NCBI GenBank assembly: GCA_035626515.1
Contig: DASPNM010000019.1
Coordinates: forward strand, 310,001-374,000
DNA length: 64,000 nt
Origin: DASPNM01 sp035626515
GTDB lineage: Bacteria; Bacteroidota; Bacteroidia; Chitinophagales; Chitinophagaceae
Direction: 5' to 3'
The translations under genes and the position numbers were made by a program. The notes beneath the pieces were generated by a model. The model ran no database searches. It was not told the origin of the DNA and saw only the letters and a list, made by a program, of their open reading frames with translations. Positions 24,026 through 32,365 of the stretch are shown in pieces. The number at the start of each line of letters is the position of its first letter. Within the stretch, counting starts at the first letter, position 1.

Positions 24026-25066
24026 ATGAAAGACGGCCCGCCCGCCAACAGTAAAATCAGGTTTCGGAAGCTCCTACTCGACTGGCACCGGTCTCAGAAT
24101 CGCCGTATCTATTCCTGGACCGGCGAGAAGGATCCGTACCGCGTCTGGTTGCGGGAGATCATTCTCCAGCAAACACGGGTTGAGCAGGGGCTGAGTTACT
24201 ATGAAAAGTTTACGAAAACCTATCCCTCCCTTGAAGATCTCGCAGTCGCCGCCGATGATGAGGTGTTTCGGCTCTGGGAGGGGTTGGGGTATTACTCGCG
24301 ATGCCGCAACCTGCTTCACACCGCCCGAACCGTCGCCCGCGAGAGAAATGGTAGGTTTCCCCAAACAGCAGGCGAGCTTGCTCATTTGAAGGGTATTGGG
24401 CCATACACTGCTGCTGCTATTTCCTCTTTCGCATTCGGCTTGCCTCACGCAGTAGTGGACGGAAACGTTTACCGTGTGCTTTCGCGCGTTTTTGGCATTA
24501 GCAAGCCTGTGGATTCTTCCGAAGGCAAAAGATATTTCGGCACGCTGGCCCAGGATCTCATTGCGCTGCGCGAGCCCGCCGAATACAACCAGGCGATCAT
24601 GGACTTCGGCGCGACAGTCTGCAAACCCGAACCTGGTTGCGGCGATTGTGTGTTCAGCCGTCACTGCGTCGCCCGCCGGGAAGGCAGTGTACGCAAGCTT
24701 CCGCTCAAATCGAAAAAAACAGACGTGCGTGAACGCTGGTTCCGGTACCTCGTTATTTCCTGCCGCGGCCGCGTTGCGATCCGGCAGCGGGTGGAAACGG
24801 ATATCTGGAAAGGCCTTTATGAATTCCCGATGCTGGAAGGAAAAACCAACTTCCCCGAGATTCGTCGCATCATTCCCCGGCATGCTGGTTTTAGAGGCGA
24901 AGTGGTAATGAAACAAAGGCTGTCGCACCAGGTTATTCATGCCGCCTTCACACGCGTCACACTGAATCGCAGTTTGCAGCAAAACTGGCAATGGGTTCCT
25001 GCGGCGGCATTATCCGATTACAGTTTTCCGCGAATCATTCGCCGTTTCATTGATTCTGGCCTGTAG
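24026..25066 (+). CDS. mutY: A/G-specific adenine glycosylase MutY
   Basis: MutY, 346 residues, removes adenine mispaired with 8-oxoguanine. The helix-hairpin-helix LKGIGPYTAAAISSFAFG (about 121-138) and the catalytic Asp in VVDGNVYRVLSRVF (Asp 145) are present, with Glu 44 in EIILQQTRVEQG. The iron-sulfur loop carries Cys 199, 205, 208 and 214, so the first spacing is five residues instead of the usual six. A C-terminal NUDIX-like domain with ETDIWKGLYEFPMLEG recognises oxoG. The first ATG at 24026 gives a normal length. It is followed by ssb, gldE and gldD. Confidence 0.96.
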   Translation: MKDGPPANSKIRFRKLLLDWHRSQNRRIYSWTGEKDPYRVWLREIILQQTRVEQGLSYYEKFTKTYPSLEDLAVAADDEVFRLWEGLGYYSRCRNLLHTARTVARERNGRFPQTAGELAHLKGIGPYTAAAISSFAFGLPHAVVDGNVYRVLSRVFGISKPVDSSEGKRYFGTLAQDLIALREPAEYNQAIMDFGATVCKPEPGCGDCVFSRHCVARREGSVRKLPLKSKKTDVRERWFRYLVISCRGRVAIRQRVETDIWKGLYEFPMLEGKTNFPEIRRIIPRHAGFRGEVVMKQRLSHQVIHAAFTRVTLNRSLQQNWQWVPAAALSDYSFPRIIRRFIDSGL

Positions 25067-25151
25067 GTTTAATTTTTCCCTTTTGCTCAAAAAATTTAAC
25101 TTTAGACAGAGTTATACGGCAGACGATTATCCTAACCTAAAGCATAAGACT

Positions 25152-25586
25152 ATGAGAGGCGTTAATCGTGTAATGCTCATAGGGAATCTTGGAAAGGACC
25201 CCGATGTGCAGGTGCTGGAAGGCAACATAGCAGTGGCAAAATTCCCCCTTGCTACAACAGAAACGTTTAAGGATCGCTCCGGAAAGCTGGTTTCCCAAAC
25301 AGAGTGGCACACCGTGGTCCTGTGGAGAGGATTAGCAGAACTGGCGCAAAAGTATTTACACAAGAGCAGTCTGGTCTACATCGAGGGGCGGCTGCGCACC
25401 AGGAGCTGGGAGGATAAAGAAGGCAACCGCAAGTTCGCAACCGAAGTGGTGGGTGATAACCTGATCATGCTGGATAAGCGGATGGACAGCAATAGTTCAG
25501 CAAGCACCGAATCGGGAATGGAAGGAATGGGCAGCGGGAGCGGGGACGTGCAGATGGGAGATCCTTCCGAAAATCTGCCGTACTGA
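25152..25586 (+). CDS. ssb: Single-stranded DNA-binding protein
   Basis: SSB, 144 residues, binds single-stranded DNA during replication and repair. The OB fold is clear: GVNRVMLIGNLGKDPDVQVLEG, TEWHTVVLWRGLAELAQKYL and SLVYIEGRLRTRSWEDKEGN. A Ser/Gly/Met-rich linker leads to the C-terminal tip, which reads GDPSENLPY. The usual tip is acidic and ends DDIPF or DDLPF and binds partner proteins; here it has fewer acids and ends in Tyr. The ATG at 25152 matches the standard start MRGVNRV. A near-consensus TAACTTTA lies about 50 nt upstream. A terminator follows. Confidence 0.97.
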   Translation: MRGVNRVMLIGNLGKDPDVQVLEGNIAVAKFPLATTETFKDRSGKLVSQTEWHTVVLWRGLAELAQKYLHKSSLVYIEGRLRTRSWEDKEGNRKFATEVVGDNLIMLDKRMDSNSSASTESGMEGMGSGSGDVQMGDPSENLPY

Positions 25587-25601
25587 AACATTGACCTGGA
25601 A

Positions 25602-25609
25602 TAATTTTG
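25602..25609 (+). promoter_or_regulatory. TAnnTTTG -7 element between ssb and gldE
   Basis: TAATTTTG, a perfect match. The predicted transcription start (about 25616) lies immediately before a terminator hairpin and about 50 nt before gldE. Confidence 0.4.
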
Positions 25610-25620
25610 CAATCGGCTTT

Positions 25621-25644
25621 GGCAGGCTTCGCCCTGCCTTTTTT
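25621..25644 (+). terminator. Rho-independent terminator after ssb
   Basis: GGCAGG, loop CTTCGC, CCTGCC, then TTTTTT. It ends ssb transcripts and, if the upstream TAATTTTG is used, would sit in the gldE leader as a possible attenuator. Confidence 0.8.
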
Positions 25645-25664
25645 GATAAAGAAAATATCTGGCT

Positions 25665-27005
25665 TTGGAAATTGATTCGGCGCTATCGATCATTTCACCC
25701 CACCTGTGCTGGTTTCTTTCAGCAGTCAACCCCCAGGGATTAACCGTTCTTCTCATCACTTTGGCCGCGCTTCTGCTGCTTACTTTCACCATCTCCGGCG
25801 CGGAAGTAGCGCTATTTTCCCTGAATGAAAAGGATGTGAACATGCTGAAGACAAAGCAGCACGCCGCCGCGCGCAGGATAGTGAATCTGCTGGATGAACC
25901 CAAGGAAGTTTATGCATCGCTCCTGCTGGGGGGAACGTTCATCAACATTTGCATCATCGTACTATCCAACTATCTGATCAACGAGTATCTGCCGTTTCGG
26001 AATATGGGTTTTGCGCTGGAACTGATTTTGAAGGTCGTGGCAATCTCGTTCATTCTGGTTTTCATCGGCGAGATCATGCCGAGGGTTTGGGCCACCCAAA
26101 ACAATCTTCGCTTTGCCTACGGCACTTCGTTCATTATTTCTTCCCTCCACCTGCTTCTGCGCAGGGTCAGCCGCTGGACCGTGGCGCTGGCTGACAGTAT
26201 CGGCCGGCGGGTGGGAGCCAATCGCAGCGAAGCGATGAACATCCGCGAACTGGATGAGGCGATAGACATACGTTCGGACGACGAGGTTTCTCCCGAAGAA
26301 AAAAATATTCTCAAGGGGATACTCAAATTTGGAAATATATCGGTAAGGCAAATCATGCGGTCGCGGCTGGATGTAAACGGCGTTGAATACAAAAGTTCAT
26401 TTCGCGAGCTGCTTCGGCGGCTCGAGGAGCTTCATTATTCCCGCCTCCCGGTGTACCGCGGCAACCTGGACGAGATCGCCGGCATCATATACAGCAAGGA
26501 CATCATTCCTTACCTGAACCAGTCTGACGAATTCGACTGGCACACGCTGATCCGCCAGCCGTACTTTGTTCCTGAGTCGCGGCTGATCGAGGATCTATTG
26601 AAGGATTTCCAGCAAAAGAAAACGCATTTCGCGATCGTTGTGGACGAATTCGGAGGTACTGCAGGCATCGTCACTATGGAAGATATCCTTGAAGAAGTGA
26701 TCGGGGAGATCCGCGATGAATTTGACGAGGAGGAGAGCATTAACCGCAGGGTCGATGACCATAATTACATTTTCGAAGGCAAGACGATGATCCACGACAT
26801 GTGCAAAACGATGCGAATTCCGACAGATACGTTTGATGCCGTGCGCGGGGAAAGCGAATCCCTGGCGGGGCTGATTCTGGAGCTGGCGGGAGAGTTCCCT
26901 GCCGCGAATTCGGTGATTACAAGCGGCGATTTTGATTTCACGGTGCTGCAGGCGGAAAACACGCGGATACAGCAGGTAAAAGTGACGATGCGCGAAAAGC
27001 AATGA
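25665..27005 (+). CDS. gldE: Gliding motility protein GldE (DUF21/CBS/CorC-HlyC family)
   Basis: A 446-residue membrane protein of the hemolysin-like CorC/CNNM family. It has a DUF21 transmembrane domain (about 15-190, four hydrophobic segments including ITLAALLLLTFTISGAEVALF and LVFIGEIMPR), two CBS domains (about 215-335, with ARFPVY-type RLPVYRGNLDEIAGIIYSKD and GGTAGIVTMEDILEEVIGEI) and a C-terminal CorC/HlyC domain. In Flavobacterium GldE is required with GldD for gliding. The gene order ssb-gldE-gldD and the 4-nt overlap with gldD support the name over a generic transporter. The start is a TTG at 25665; no in-frame ATG lies nearby. Confidence 0.9.
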   Translation: MEIDSALSIISPHLCWFLSAVNPQGLTVLLITLAALLLLTFTISGAEVALFSLNEKDVNMLKTKQHAAARRIVNLLDEPKEVYASLLLGGTFINICIIVLSNYLINEYLPFRNMGFALELILKVVAISFILVFIGEIMPRVWATQNNLRFAYGTSFIISSLHLLLRRVSRWTVALADSIGRRVGANRSEAMNIRELDEAIDIRSDDEVSPEEKNILKGILKFGNISVRQIMRSRLDVNGVEYKSSFRELLRRLEELHYSRLPVYRGNLDEIAGIIYSKDIIPYLNQSDEFDWHTLIRQPYFVPESRLIEDLLKDFQQKKTHFAIVVDEFGGTAGIVTMEDILEEVIGEIRDEFDEEESINRRVDDHNYIFEGKTMIHDMCKTMRIPTDTFDAVRGESESLAGLILELAGEFPAANSVITSGDFDFTVLQAENTRIQQVKVTMREKQ

Positions 27006-27622
27006 AACGTATAGATCTAAAACCATTTCTAGGTTCCCTGGCGGTGCTCGCGACCGGCCTGATCATCGCGTGCAACAGCAACTACACCGTAGGCAAGAAG
27101 AAAGGGTATTTCCGGATCAACTTCCCCGATAAAAAATACCAGCTCTTTGACCGGCCGGATTATCCCTACCGCTTCGAATACCCGGTATACGCAACGGTGG
27201 TCAAGGACACGACGTTCTTCGAGTCGAAACCGGAAAACCCCTGGTGGGTTAATATCGATTTTCCCCAGTTCAACGCGCGGATACATCTCAGTTATAAAGA
27301 GGTTGCCGGAAACCGTTTCGACTCACTGGTGAACGATGCGTTCAAGCTCTCTTACAAGCAGCACACATACATTGCTACGGGGATCGAGCCTCAGGAGCTG
27401 GTTACACGGAACAAGATTCACGGCATTTATTTTACCCTCAGCGGTAACACGGCCACGGCAAACCAGTTTTTCCTGACTGATTCAGTTCGCCATTTCCTGC
27501 GCGGCGCGCTTTATTTTGACGCGACTCCCAACGCCGATTCGCTTGGCATTGTGAACGATTTTCTTAAGCAGGACCTCTTGCACCTGATTCATACCCTGGA
27601 ATGGAGAGAGGCGGCCCGGTGA
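27002..27622 (+). CDS. gldD: Gliding motility lipoprotein GldD
   Basis: GldD, 206 residues, a lipoprotein needed for gliding and type IX secretion in Flavobacterium. The signal peptide ends in the lipobox LIIAC with Cys at residue 24. The family hallmarks KGYFRINFPDKKYQLFD and YPYRFEYPVYA follow, then NPWWVNIDFPQFNARIHLSY. The ATG overlaps the gldE stop (ATGA), so translation is coupled. GldD presumably acts with GldE at the inner membrane or periplasm. It ends convergent to a minus-strand gene 14 nt away. Type IX core genes gldK to gldN are not in this window. Confidence 0.95.
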   Translation: MKRIDLKPFLGSLAVLATGLIIACNSNYTVGKKKGYFRINFPDKKYQLFDRPDYPYRFEYPVYATVVKDTTFFESKPENPWWVNIDFPQFNARIHLSYKEVAGNRFDSLVNDAFKLSYKQHTYIATGIEPQELVTRNKIHGIYFTLSGNTATANQFFLTDSVRHFLRGALYFDATPNADSLGIVNDFLKQDLLHLIHTLEWREAAR

Positions 27623-27636
27623 CCGCCCCTCCGTGT

Positions 27637-28104
27637 TCATTCGTCCTTCTTTTCTTTTGCCGGTGCCGCTTTCTCCGGCGCATCCAGTTTCAGGGTTTTT
27701 TCCACGTACCGCTCTTCCATCGAACCGCGGCTGAAAAGTTTGTGATTGACCCGCTTCGGTTTTTTGGTGGTCTTCACCGTTTTGGGTTCTTTCAGCTCAT
27801 CCGTTTTCACCGCAGGTGTGGGGGTTACGATCGGCTCCACGCGACTCACATACTTTCTTACGTCCGTTTTTGCCGGAGCGGGCTTTTCTGTCCGCACGAC
27901 TACTTTGCGGGATTTCGGTTCCGGCTTTTTTTCCTCCGTAATCTGAGGAACCACGTTTTCTTCAGCCGGCACGGCTGGAGTTTCTGTGCTGTACATTCCG
28001 GTGAATTCTTTTTTCCGGCTTGTGTTCCGTAAATCCATCACCCCATACACGGTGGCCGCAACCATAAGCGCGCCCCCGGCGAACAAGATCGATTTCATGT
28101 CCAT
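27637..28104 (-). CDS. Single-TM Pro/Lys-rich protein of unknown function
   Basis: A 155-residue protein that I do not recognise. One hydrophobic segment (about residues 5-22, ILFAGGALMVAATVYGVM) is followed by a long, strongly charged region rich in Lys, Pro, Glu and Thr, such as EEKKPEPKSRK and PKTVKTTKKPKRVNH, without predicted globular structure. This resembles the Pro/Lys stretches that span the periplasm in TonB-like proteins, but there is no TonB C-terminal domain. Either of two close ATG codons (28104 or 28098) could be the start. It lies downstream of the DUF2306 gene on the same strand. Confidence 0.6.
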   Translation of the reverse strand: MDMKSILFAGGALMVAATVYGVMDLRNTSRKKEFTGMYSTETPAVPAEENVVPQITEEKKPEPKSRKVVVRTEKPAPAKTDVRKYVSRVEPIVTPTPAVKTDELKEPKTVKTTKKPKRVNHKLFSRGSMEERYVEKTLKLDAPEKAAPAKEKKDE

Positions 28105-28130
28105 TGATTTAGTGTTCCGTCCGCCGATTC

Positions 28131-28147
28131 AGCCGGGCAACTGCCCC
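28131..28147. repeat. Imperfect GC-rich inverted repeat
   Basis: CCGGGC, AACT, GCCCCGG, a hairpin with a one-base bulge in the 106-nt gap between the DUF2306 gene and the Pro/Lys-rich gene. No T-run follows on either strand. Confidence 0.25.
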
Positions 28148-28210
28148 GGAAGACAAATATTGATTTGAGCCCGGAAATCCCCCGTTCGCGGCGGGATCAA
28201 AAAATTATTA

Positions 28211-28885
28211 TCAGGTCGCAAATGATCTCAGGTAGCGGCGGCTTTGCCGGTAAATCACCCATTCGGCGAACAGCATATTTCCGAATACGCTGATCCAGAG
28301 GGAGAGTTCGTAATTCTCCAGGTGACCCCAGTCCAGCAGGTAGAATATGATGTGGTACACCCGGAAAGTGACCGCTGTCATCGCCATGGCATAGGAGCGG
28401 ATCATCCAGACTTTGTGAGCCACCACATTTCCTTTATGAATCGTACTGAGGCCATACAGCGTGGTGACGAACCAGACTGCGGCCATAAACATGAACAGAA
28501 GCCGTTCCCAAAAGCTTCCCTTCGCGAAAAACGACATGTACAGGCCGGTCGGCGCGCCCAGGAACAACACCACAGCTACATAGAGCTTCCCCGACCAGCG
28601 GTGGATGGCCCGCGCCTTCTTTAAAATATATCGCGAAAACTGGATCAGTGCCGTGAGAATGCAAACCGCTCCGGCAAATATGTGGACGTAGAAGCAGGCG
28701 CTGTACAGTCCGCTCTGGAACAGAAAGCTTCGTTCTTCGATGAAGCTGAAATCTTTTTTGAAGGAGAAATAAGGAAGCGTGTTGTAGACGAGCAGCAGGC
28801 TCAGCGCAAATACCGGAAGCCAGAAAAGCATTTGGAAAAAAACACGGCCCGAGCGCTGCAACGTAAGAATCCGGGAATTTTTCAT
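28211..28885 (-). CDS. DUF2306-like integral membrane protein
   Basis: A 224-residue membrane protein with about seven hydrophobic segments. It shows the pattern I associate with DUF2306: a His in the second helix (FYVHIFAGAVCILTALIQF), the HRWSGKLYV motif at the next helix and HKVWMIRSYAMAMTAVTFRVYH further on. The paired histidines in helices resemble haem ligation in cytochrome b561-type proteins, but no function is proven. Ten or so residues of polar, basic sequence end the protein. It is expressed on the minus strand ahead of the Pro/Lys-rich gene. Confidence 0.8.
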   Translation of the reverse strand: MKNSRILTLQRSGRVFFQMLFWLPVFALSLLLVYNTLPYFSFKKDFSFIEERSFLFQSGLYSACFYVHIFAGAVCILTALIQFSRYILKKARAIHRWSGKLYVAVVLFLGAPTGLYMSFFAKGSFWERLLFMFMAAVWFVTTLYGLSTIHKGNVVAHKVWMIRSYAMAMTAVTFRVYHIIFYLLDWGHLENYELSLWISVFGNMLFAEWVIYRQSRRYLRSFAT

Positions 28886-29031
28886 ACAGCTGGTTGTCTT
28901 TAAAAGGATGCTTCGCGTTGTTTAACTTCACAGCTCTCCGCTGTTACAACTTTGTTAAAGCAATTTTTCATTTTAATTCGCGATAGTGCCTTCCTGCACC
29001 CGTAAGATCAGCGCCACCGCATTTTGTTACC

Positions 29032-29039
29032 TAACTTTG
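29032..29039 (+). promoter_or_regulatory. TAnnTTTG -7 element abutting the DUF3109 gene
   Basis: TAACTTTG, a perfect match, ending 9 nt before the GTG start at 29049. It excludes the longer in-frame reading that would begin at 28986. Confidence 0.65.
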
Positions 29040-29048
29040 AGCAAAACC

Positions 29049-29663
29049 GTGATCGCTGTTGACCAAATACTGGTGAGCGAAGAGGTAATTGAGAAGAAAT
29101 TTCTCTGCGACCTCTCGAGTTGCAAGGGCGGCTGCTGTGAGCAGGGCGACGCTGGCGCGCCCCTCGAAGACGCAGAGCTGGACATCATCGTGGAAGTTTA
29201 TGAGAAGGTGAAACCTTATTTGTCCCCTGCCTCTGTTGCCCGGATCGAATCGAAAGGAAAATACGTTTACCACCGCGAGTTTGGCTGGGTCACGCCCACA
29301 CTGCCCGGCGACAAGCAGTTGTGCGTGTACGGGCGGCGGGACGAGCGGGGCGTCATCCGCTGCGCTTTTGAGGAGGCGTACAACGAAGGCGTTATCGGAT
29401 GGAAGAAGCCCGTAAGCTGCCATCTTTTTCCGCTGGTAGCTTCAAAGGGCGGGCCCGGAGGTTATGTGCGGTTGAATTACGAACCTCGGGAAAAGCTGTG
29501 CAAACCCGCCTGCGCGCTTGGAAAAAAACTGAGCCTGCCGGTTTATGTGTTTCTGCGCGAAGCGCTCGAAAGAAAATTCGGGGCGGGTTTTTACCAGACT
29601 CTCGAAGAGATAGCCCAGGCCAGGGAATCCGTCAAACAGGAGATCGCAACCAGGAAAAAGTGA
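29049..29663 (+). CDS. DUF3109 Cys-cluster protein
   Basis: A 204-residue protein of the DUF3109 family (YkgJ-like Cys-cluster). Near the N-terminus FLCDLSSCKGGCCEQGDAGAPLE carries four Cys, and later CVYGRRD, IRCAFEEAYNEG, VSCHLFP and LCKPACALG carry more; together these would bind a metal or Fe-S cluster. The start is the GTG at 29049, which gives the usual beginning of the family (I-x-V-x-x-x-L-V-S) and follows a promoter element. The stop overlaps the lutB start by 3 nt (GTGA). Function unknown; translational coupling to lutB is suggestive of an accessory role. Confidence 0.88.
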   Translation: MIAVDQILVSEEVIEKKFLCDLSSCKGGCCEQGDAGAPLEDAELDIIVEVYEKVKPYLSPASVARIESKGKYVYHREFGWVTPTLPGDKQLCVYGRRDERGVIRCAFEEAYNEGVIGWKKPVSCHLFPLVASKGGPGGYVRLNYEPREKLCKPACALGKKLSLPVYVFLREALERKFGAGFYQTLEEIAQARESVKQEIATRKK

Positions 29664-31039
29664 AAGAAACTGCTTCCAGCTTCATCGCAAAAAGTATCAT
29701 TCGCGCGGGTGACCGGGATCACCGGCGGAAAATCAATTTCAACATCGGCAGGTACAATGCTGTTGTGCCCGTCGGGAAGCAACAATTCTCCGACCTGGCG
29801 CTCGCGCGGCAAAAAGCGAAAAACCAGAAATGGAAAGCGCTCGAGGCGCTGGACAAACAACTGGAACGTTTCGAAGCACTGCTGACGGAAAGAGGTGCGA
29901 CGGTCATCTGGGCTGAGGACAGCTCCCAGGCGCTCGAGGCGGTGGGCCGGATTTGCGCGGAGAAAGAGTGCCGCACAGTCGTGAAGAGTAAGAGCATGGT
30001 CACGGAGGAAATCCACCTGAACGCGTTTCTTGAGAAAAGGGGTATAAAAAGCATTGAAACGGATCTCGGGGAATACATTCAGCAGCTGGACAACGAACCC
30101 CCGTATCATATTGTAACGCCGGCCATGCACAAGAGCAAGGAAGATGTCGCCCGGGTATTCGCCACGCATCTTGGAACGGATCCCAAAGCCAGCCCGGAAG
30201 AACTGACGCAGGTTGCGCGCGAAAGGCTGAGGCAGGAATACGTCCGCGCGGAGGTGGGGATCACCGGAGCCAATTTCCTGATCGCCGACATCGGCGGCAT
30301 CGCCATCACCGAGAACGAAGGCAACGCACGACTCAGTTGCGGATGGCCGCAGACGCACATCGTTATTGCCGGGATTGAAAAAATGATTCCTTCGATTGCT
30401 GATCTCGCCCTGTTCTGGCCGCTGCTTGCCACCTACGGGACCGGTCAGCGAGTTACGGTTTACAACAGCATCGTAACAGGTCCGAAAAAAGAGAATGAAC
30501 CGGATGGCCCGCGCGACATGTATGTCATTCTTCTCGACAACGGACGAACGAACATCCTTGCTGATGAAAGGCTGCGTGAAAGCCTTTACTGCATCCGCTG
30601 CGGTGCCTGTCTCAATGCTTGCCCTGTTTACAAGAATATCGGAGGCCACGCTTATGCCACAGCTTACAGCGGGCCTATCGGCTCGGTGATAACACCACAT
30701 TTGAAGGAACTGGATGAATGGAAACACCTGAGCTATGCCTCTTCACTTTGCGGCAACTGCACCGAGGTTTGTCCGGTACGAATCAATCTGCACGAGCTCC
30801 TGCTCGAGAATCGCTCCCGCGCCGTCAGCGAAGGCTTCAGCAGCTTTTCCGAAAAAATGGCCTGGAAATTTTGGAAGCGCGCCATGTTGAATCGGAAATT
30901 GATGGACCTGGCCGGCGGAAAATTGAAAAGCTGGGTAGTAAACCGGATGGTGAGGGGTTGGCGCGAGGCGCACGGCGAAATAGACTTCCCGGCTCAGTCG
31001 TTCAGCCGGCAGTGGCGCAGCAAATACGGGAACAGATAG
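29660..31039 (+). CDS. lutB: Lactate utilization iron-sulfur protein LutB-like
   Basis: A 459-residue LutB/LldF-type subunit of the L-lactate oxidation complex (LutABC), which feeds electrons from lactate to the respiratory chain. An LUD domain (about 60-300), with KSKSMVTEEIHLN and GGIAITENEGNARLS, is followed by two 4Fe-4S clusters: CIRCGACLNACP (about 311-322) and CGNCTEVCP (about 363-371). The GTG start at 29660 overlaps the stop of the DUF3109 gene. LutC is found 22 kb away; LutA is not in the window. Expression is presumably from the promoter before the DUF3109 gene. Confidence 0.93.
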   Translation: MKETASSFIAKSIIRAGDRDHRRKINFNIGRYNAVVPVGKQQFSDLALARQKAKNQKWKALEALDKQLERFEALLTERGATVIWAEDSSQALEAVGRICAEKECRTVVKSKSMVTEEIHLNAFLEKRGIKSIETDLGEYIQQLDNEPPYHIVTPAMHKSKEDVARVFATHLGTDPKASPEELTQVARERLRQEYVRAEVGITGANFLIADIGGIAITENEGNARLSCGWPQTHIVIAGIEKMIPSIADLALFWPLLATYGTGQRVTVYNSIVTGPKKENEPDGPRDMYVILLDNGRTNILADERLRESLYCIRCGACLNACPVYKNIGGHAYATAYSGPIGSVITPHLKELDEWKHLSYASSLCGNCTEVCPVRINLHELLLENRSRAVSEGFSSFSEKMAWKFWKRAMLNRKLMDLAGGKLKSWVVNRMVRGWREAHGEIDFPAQSFSRQWRSKYGNR

Positions 31040-31051
31040 TAACTTCAGCCG

Positions 31052-32359
31052 GTGATCGTTTTTGCTAACCGCTCAACTCCGCGTCTCCTGTACATCCTGG
31101 ATTTTGTGGGGAACCAACTTCTGGGGCGGCCGCTGAGTCTCACCACCAACAGCGATCAGTTTCGTAGCTTCAACGGCCCGCGTATTAACTACAGTGAAAC
31201 GCGGTTAAGCGATGCAGAATTCTGGATTCGACCGGCGCCGATTCTCTTCGAATATGGGCTTCGGCCCCAGCACATCCAATTTCTAAGAAGCGGTGATCAG
31301 CCCTACATTTTCCCGACGGATGGCGATCTGCATTTTGATCCTTTCGCTGCCTGCTTCTACCTGATCAGCCGTTTCGAGGAGTACCTGGCGCATGAAAAAG
31401 ATCGCTTTGGCCGTTACGCCCACCAAAATTCGCTGGCCTGGAAGGAGGGCTTTCTGGATGTGCCGCAGGCAGAGATCTGGCTTCATCTCCTGAAGCTGGC
31501 GCTCACATCTAGGTTTCCTTCGGTGGAATGGGTTTCGCGTGATTTTGAATTCCTGCCCACATACGATATTGACGAAGCTTTTTGTTACCGCCACAAATCC
31601 TGGTTCCGCACCCTGGGCGGTACGGTTCTTTCTCTTCTTCGCGGGAATTTTTCTGCTATCTCCGAAAGGTCGCGCGTATTGCGTGGCCGCAGCCGCGATC
31701 CGTATGACAGCTATGACTGGTTGCACTCGCTGCATGATCGCTACGGGCTCAGGCCCATTTATTTTTTCCATGTGGGATTGCGGCGCGGACGTTACGACCG
31801 GAATATCGCACCCTGGAAGAGGGCGATGGAAGACCTGATCGGAAAGCACGCCGATCGCTATGAGATAGGGATCCATCCTTCATGGCGGTCGCACCGGTCC
31901 GACCGGTTACTGAAATATGAGCTGCTGAAGCTGACGCATCAGAGTGGAAGACCGGTCAGCAATTCCCGGCAGCATTACATACGTTTTACGCTGCCTGATA
32001 CTTACCGGCTGCTCATCGCGCACGGGATTCATCGGGAATTCTCAATGGGCTATGGAAGCATCAACGGTTTTCGCGCCTCCGTATCAACGCCGTTTTTCTG
32101 GTATGACCTGGGAAAGGAGCAGGCCACAACCCTCCTGGTATACCCGTACTGCTTCATGGATGCGAATTCGTTATTCGAGCAGAAGCAGGACGCCGCGCAA
32201 ACCTTTCGCGAACTCTGTGATTATTGCGAAACAGTCAGGCTGGTAGGCGGGACCCTGATCACTATCTGGCACAACAACATACTGGGCGATGCGCGCCGCT
32301 TTCCGGGGTGGCGCGAAATGTATGAAGAATTTGTGTCGACGAAGATCGCCGGCGCGTGA
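31052..32359 (+). CDS. Polysaccharide deacetylase-like protein
   Basis: A 435-residue protein with an unassigned N-terminal part and a carbohydrate-deacetylase-like C-terminal part. It has FLPTYDIDEAFCYRH near residue 170, like the TxDxD start of NodB-type deacetylases, then EIGIHPSWRSH near 275, like the His-containing second motif, and LVYPYCFMDAN and TLITIWHNNIL later, which resemble the later motifs of the family. This is the layout of the DUF7033-type deacetylases of Bacteroidota. The substrate is unknown. Its start is a GTG at 31052, 12 nt after lutB, so it likely belongs to the same transcript. Confidence 0.75.
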   Translation: MIVFANRSTPRLLYILDFVGNQLLGRPLSLTTNSDQFRSFNGPRINYSETRLSDAEFWIRPAPILFEYGLRPQHIQFLRSGDQPYIFPTDGDLHFDPFAACFYLISRFEEYLAHEKDRFGRYAHQNSLAWKEGFLDVPQAEIWLHLLKLALTSRFPSVEWVSRDFEFLPTYDIDEAFCYRHKSWFRTLGGTVLSLLRGNFSAISERSRVLRGRSRDPYDSYDWLHSLHDRYGLRPIYFFHVGLRRGRYDRNIAPWKRAMEDLIGKHADRYEIGIHPSWRSHRSDRLLKYELLKLTHQSGRPVSNSRQHYIRFTLPDTYRLLIAHGIHREFSMGYGSINGFRASVSTPFFWYDLGKEQATTLLVYPYCFMDANSLFEQKQDAAQTFRELCDYCETVRLVGGTLITIWHNNILGDARRFPGWREMYEEFVSTKIAGA

Positions 32360-32365
32360 GACCTT

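Noticed and set aside
28986..29048. Longer in-frame start for the DUF3109 protein
   Set aside because: The added residues cross a perfect TAACTTTG element and do not resemble the family's usual start.
29591..30727. 378-codon open frame antisense to lutB
   Set aside because: LutB with intact Fe-S motifs occupies the plus strand; the antisense frame is a by-product of codon use.
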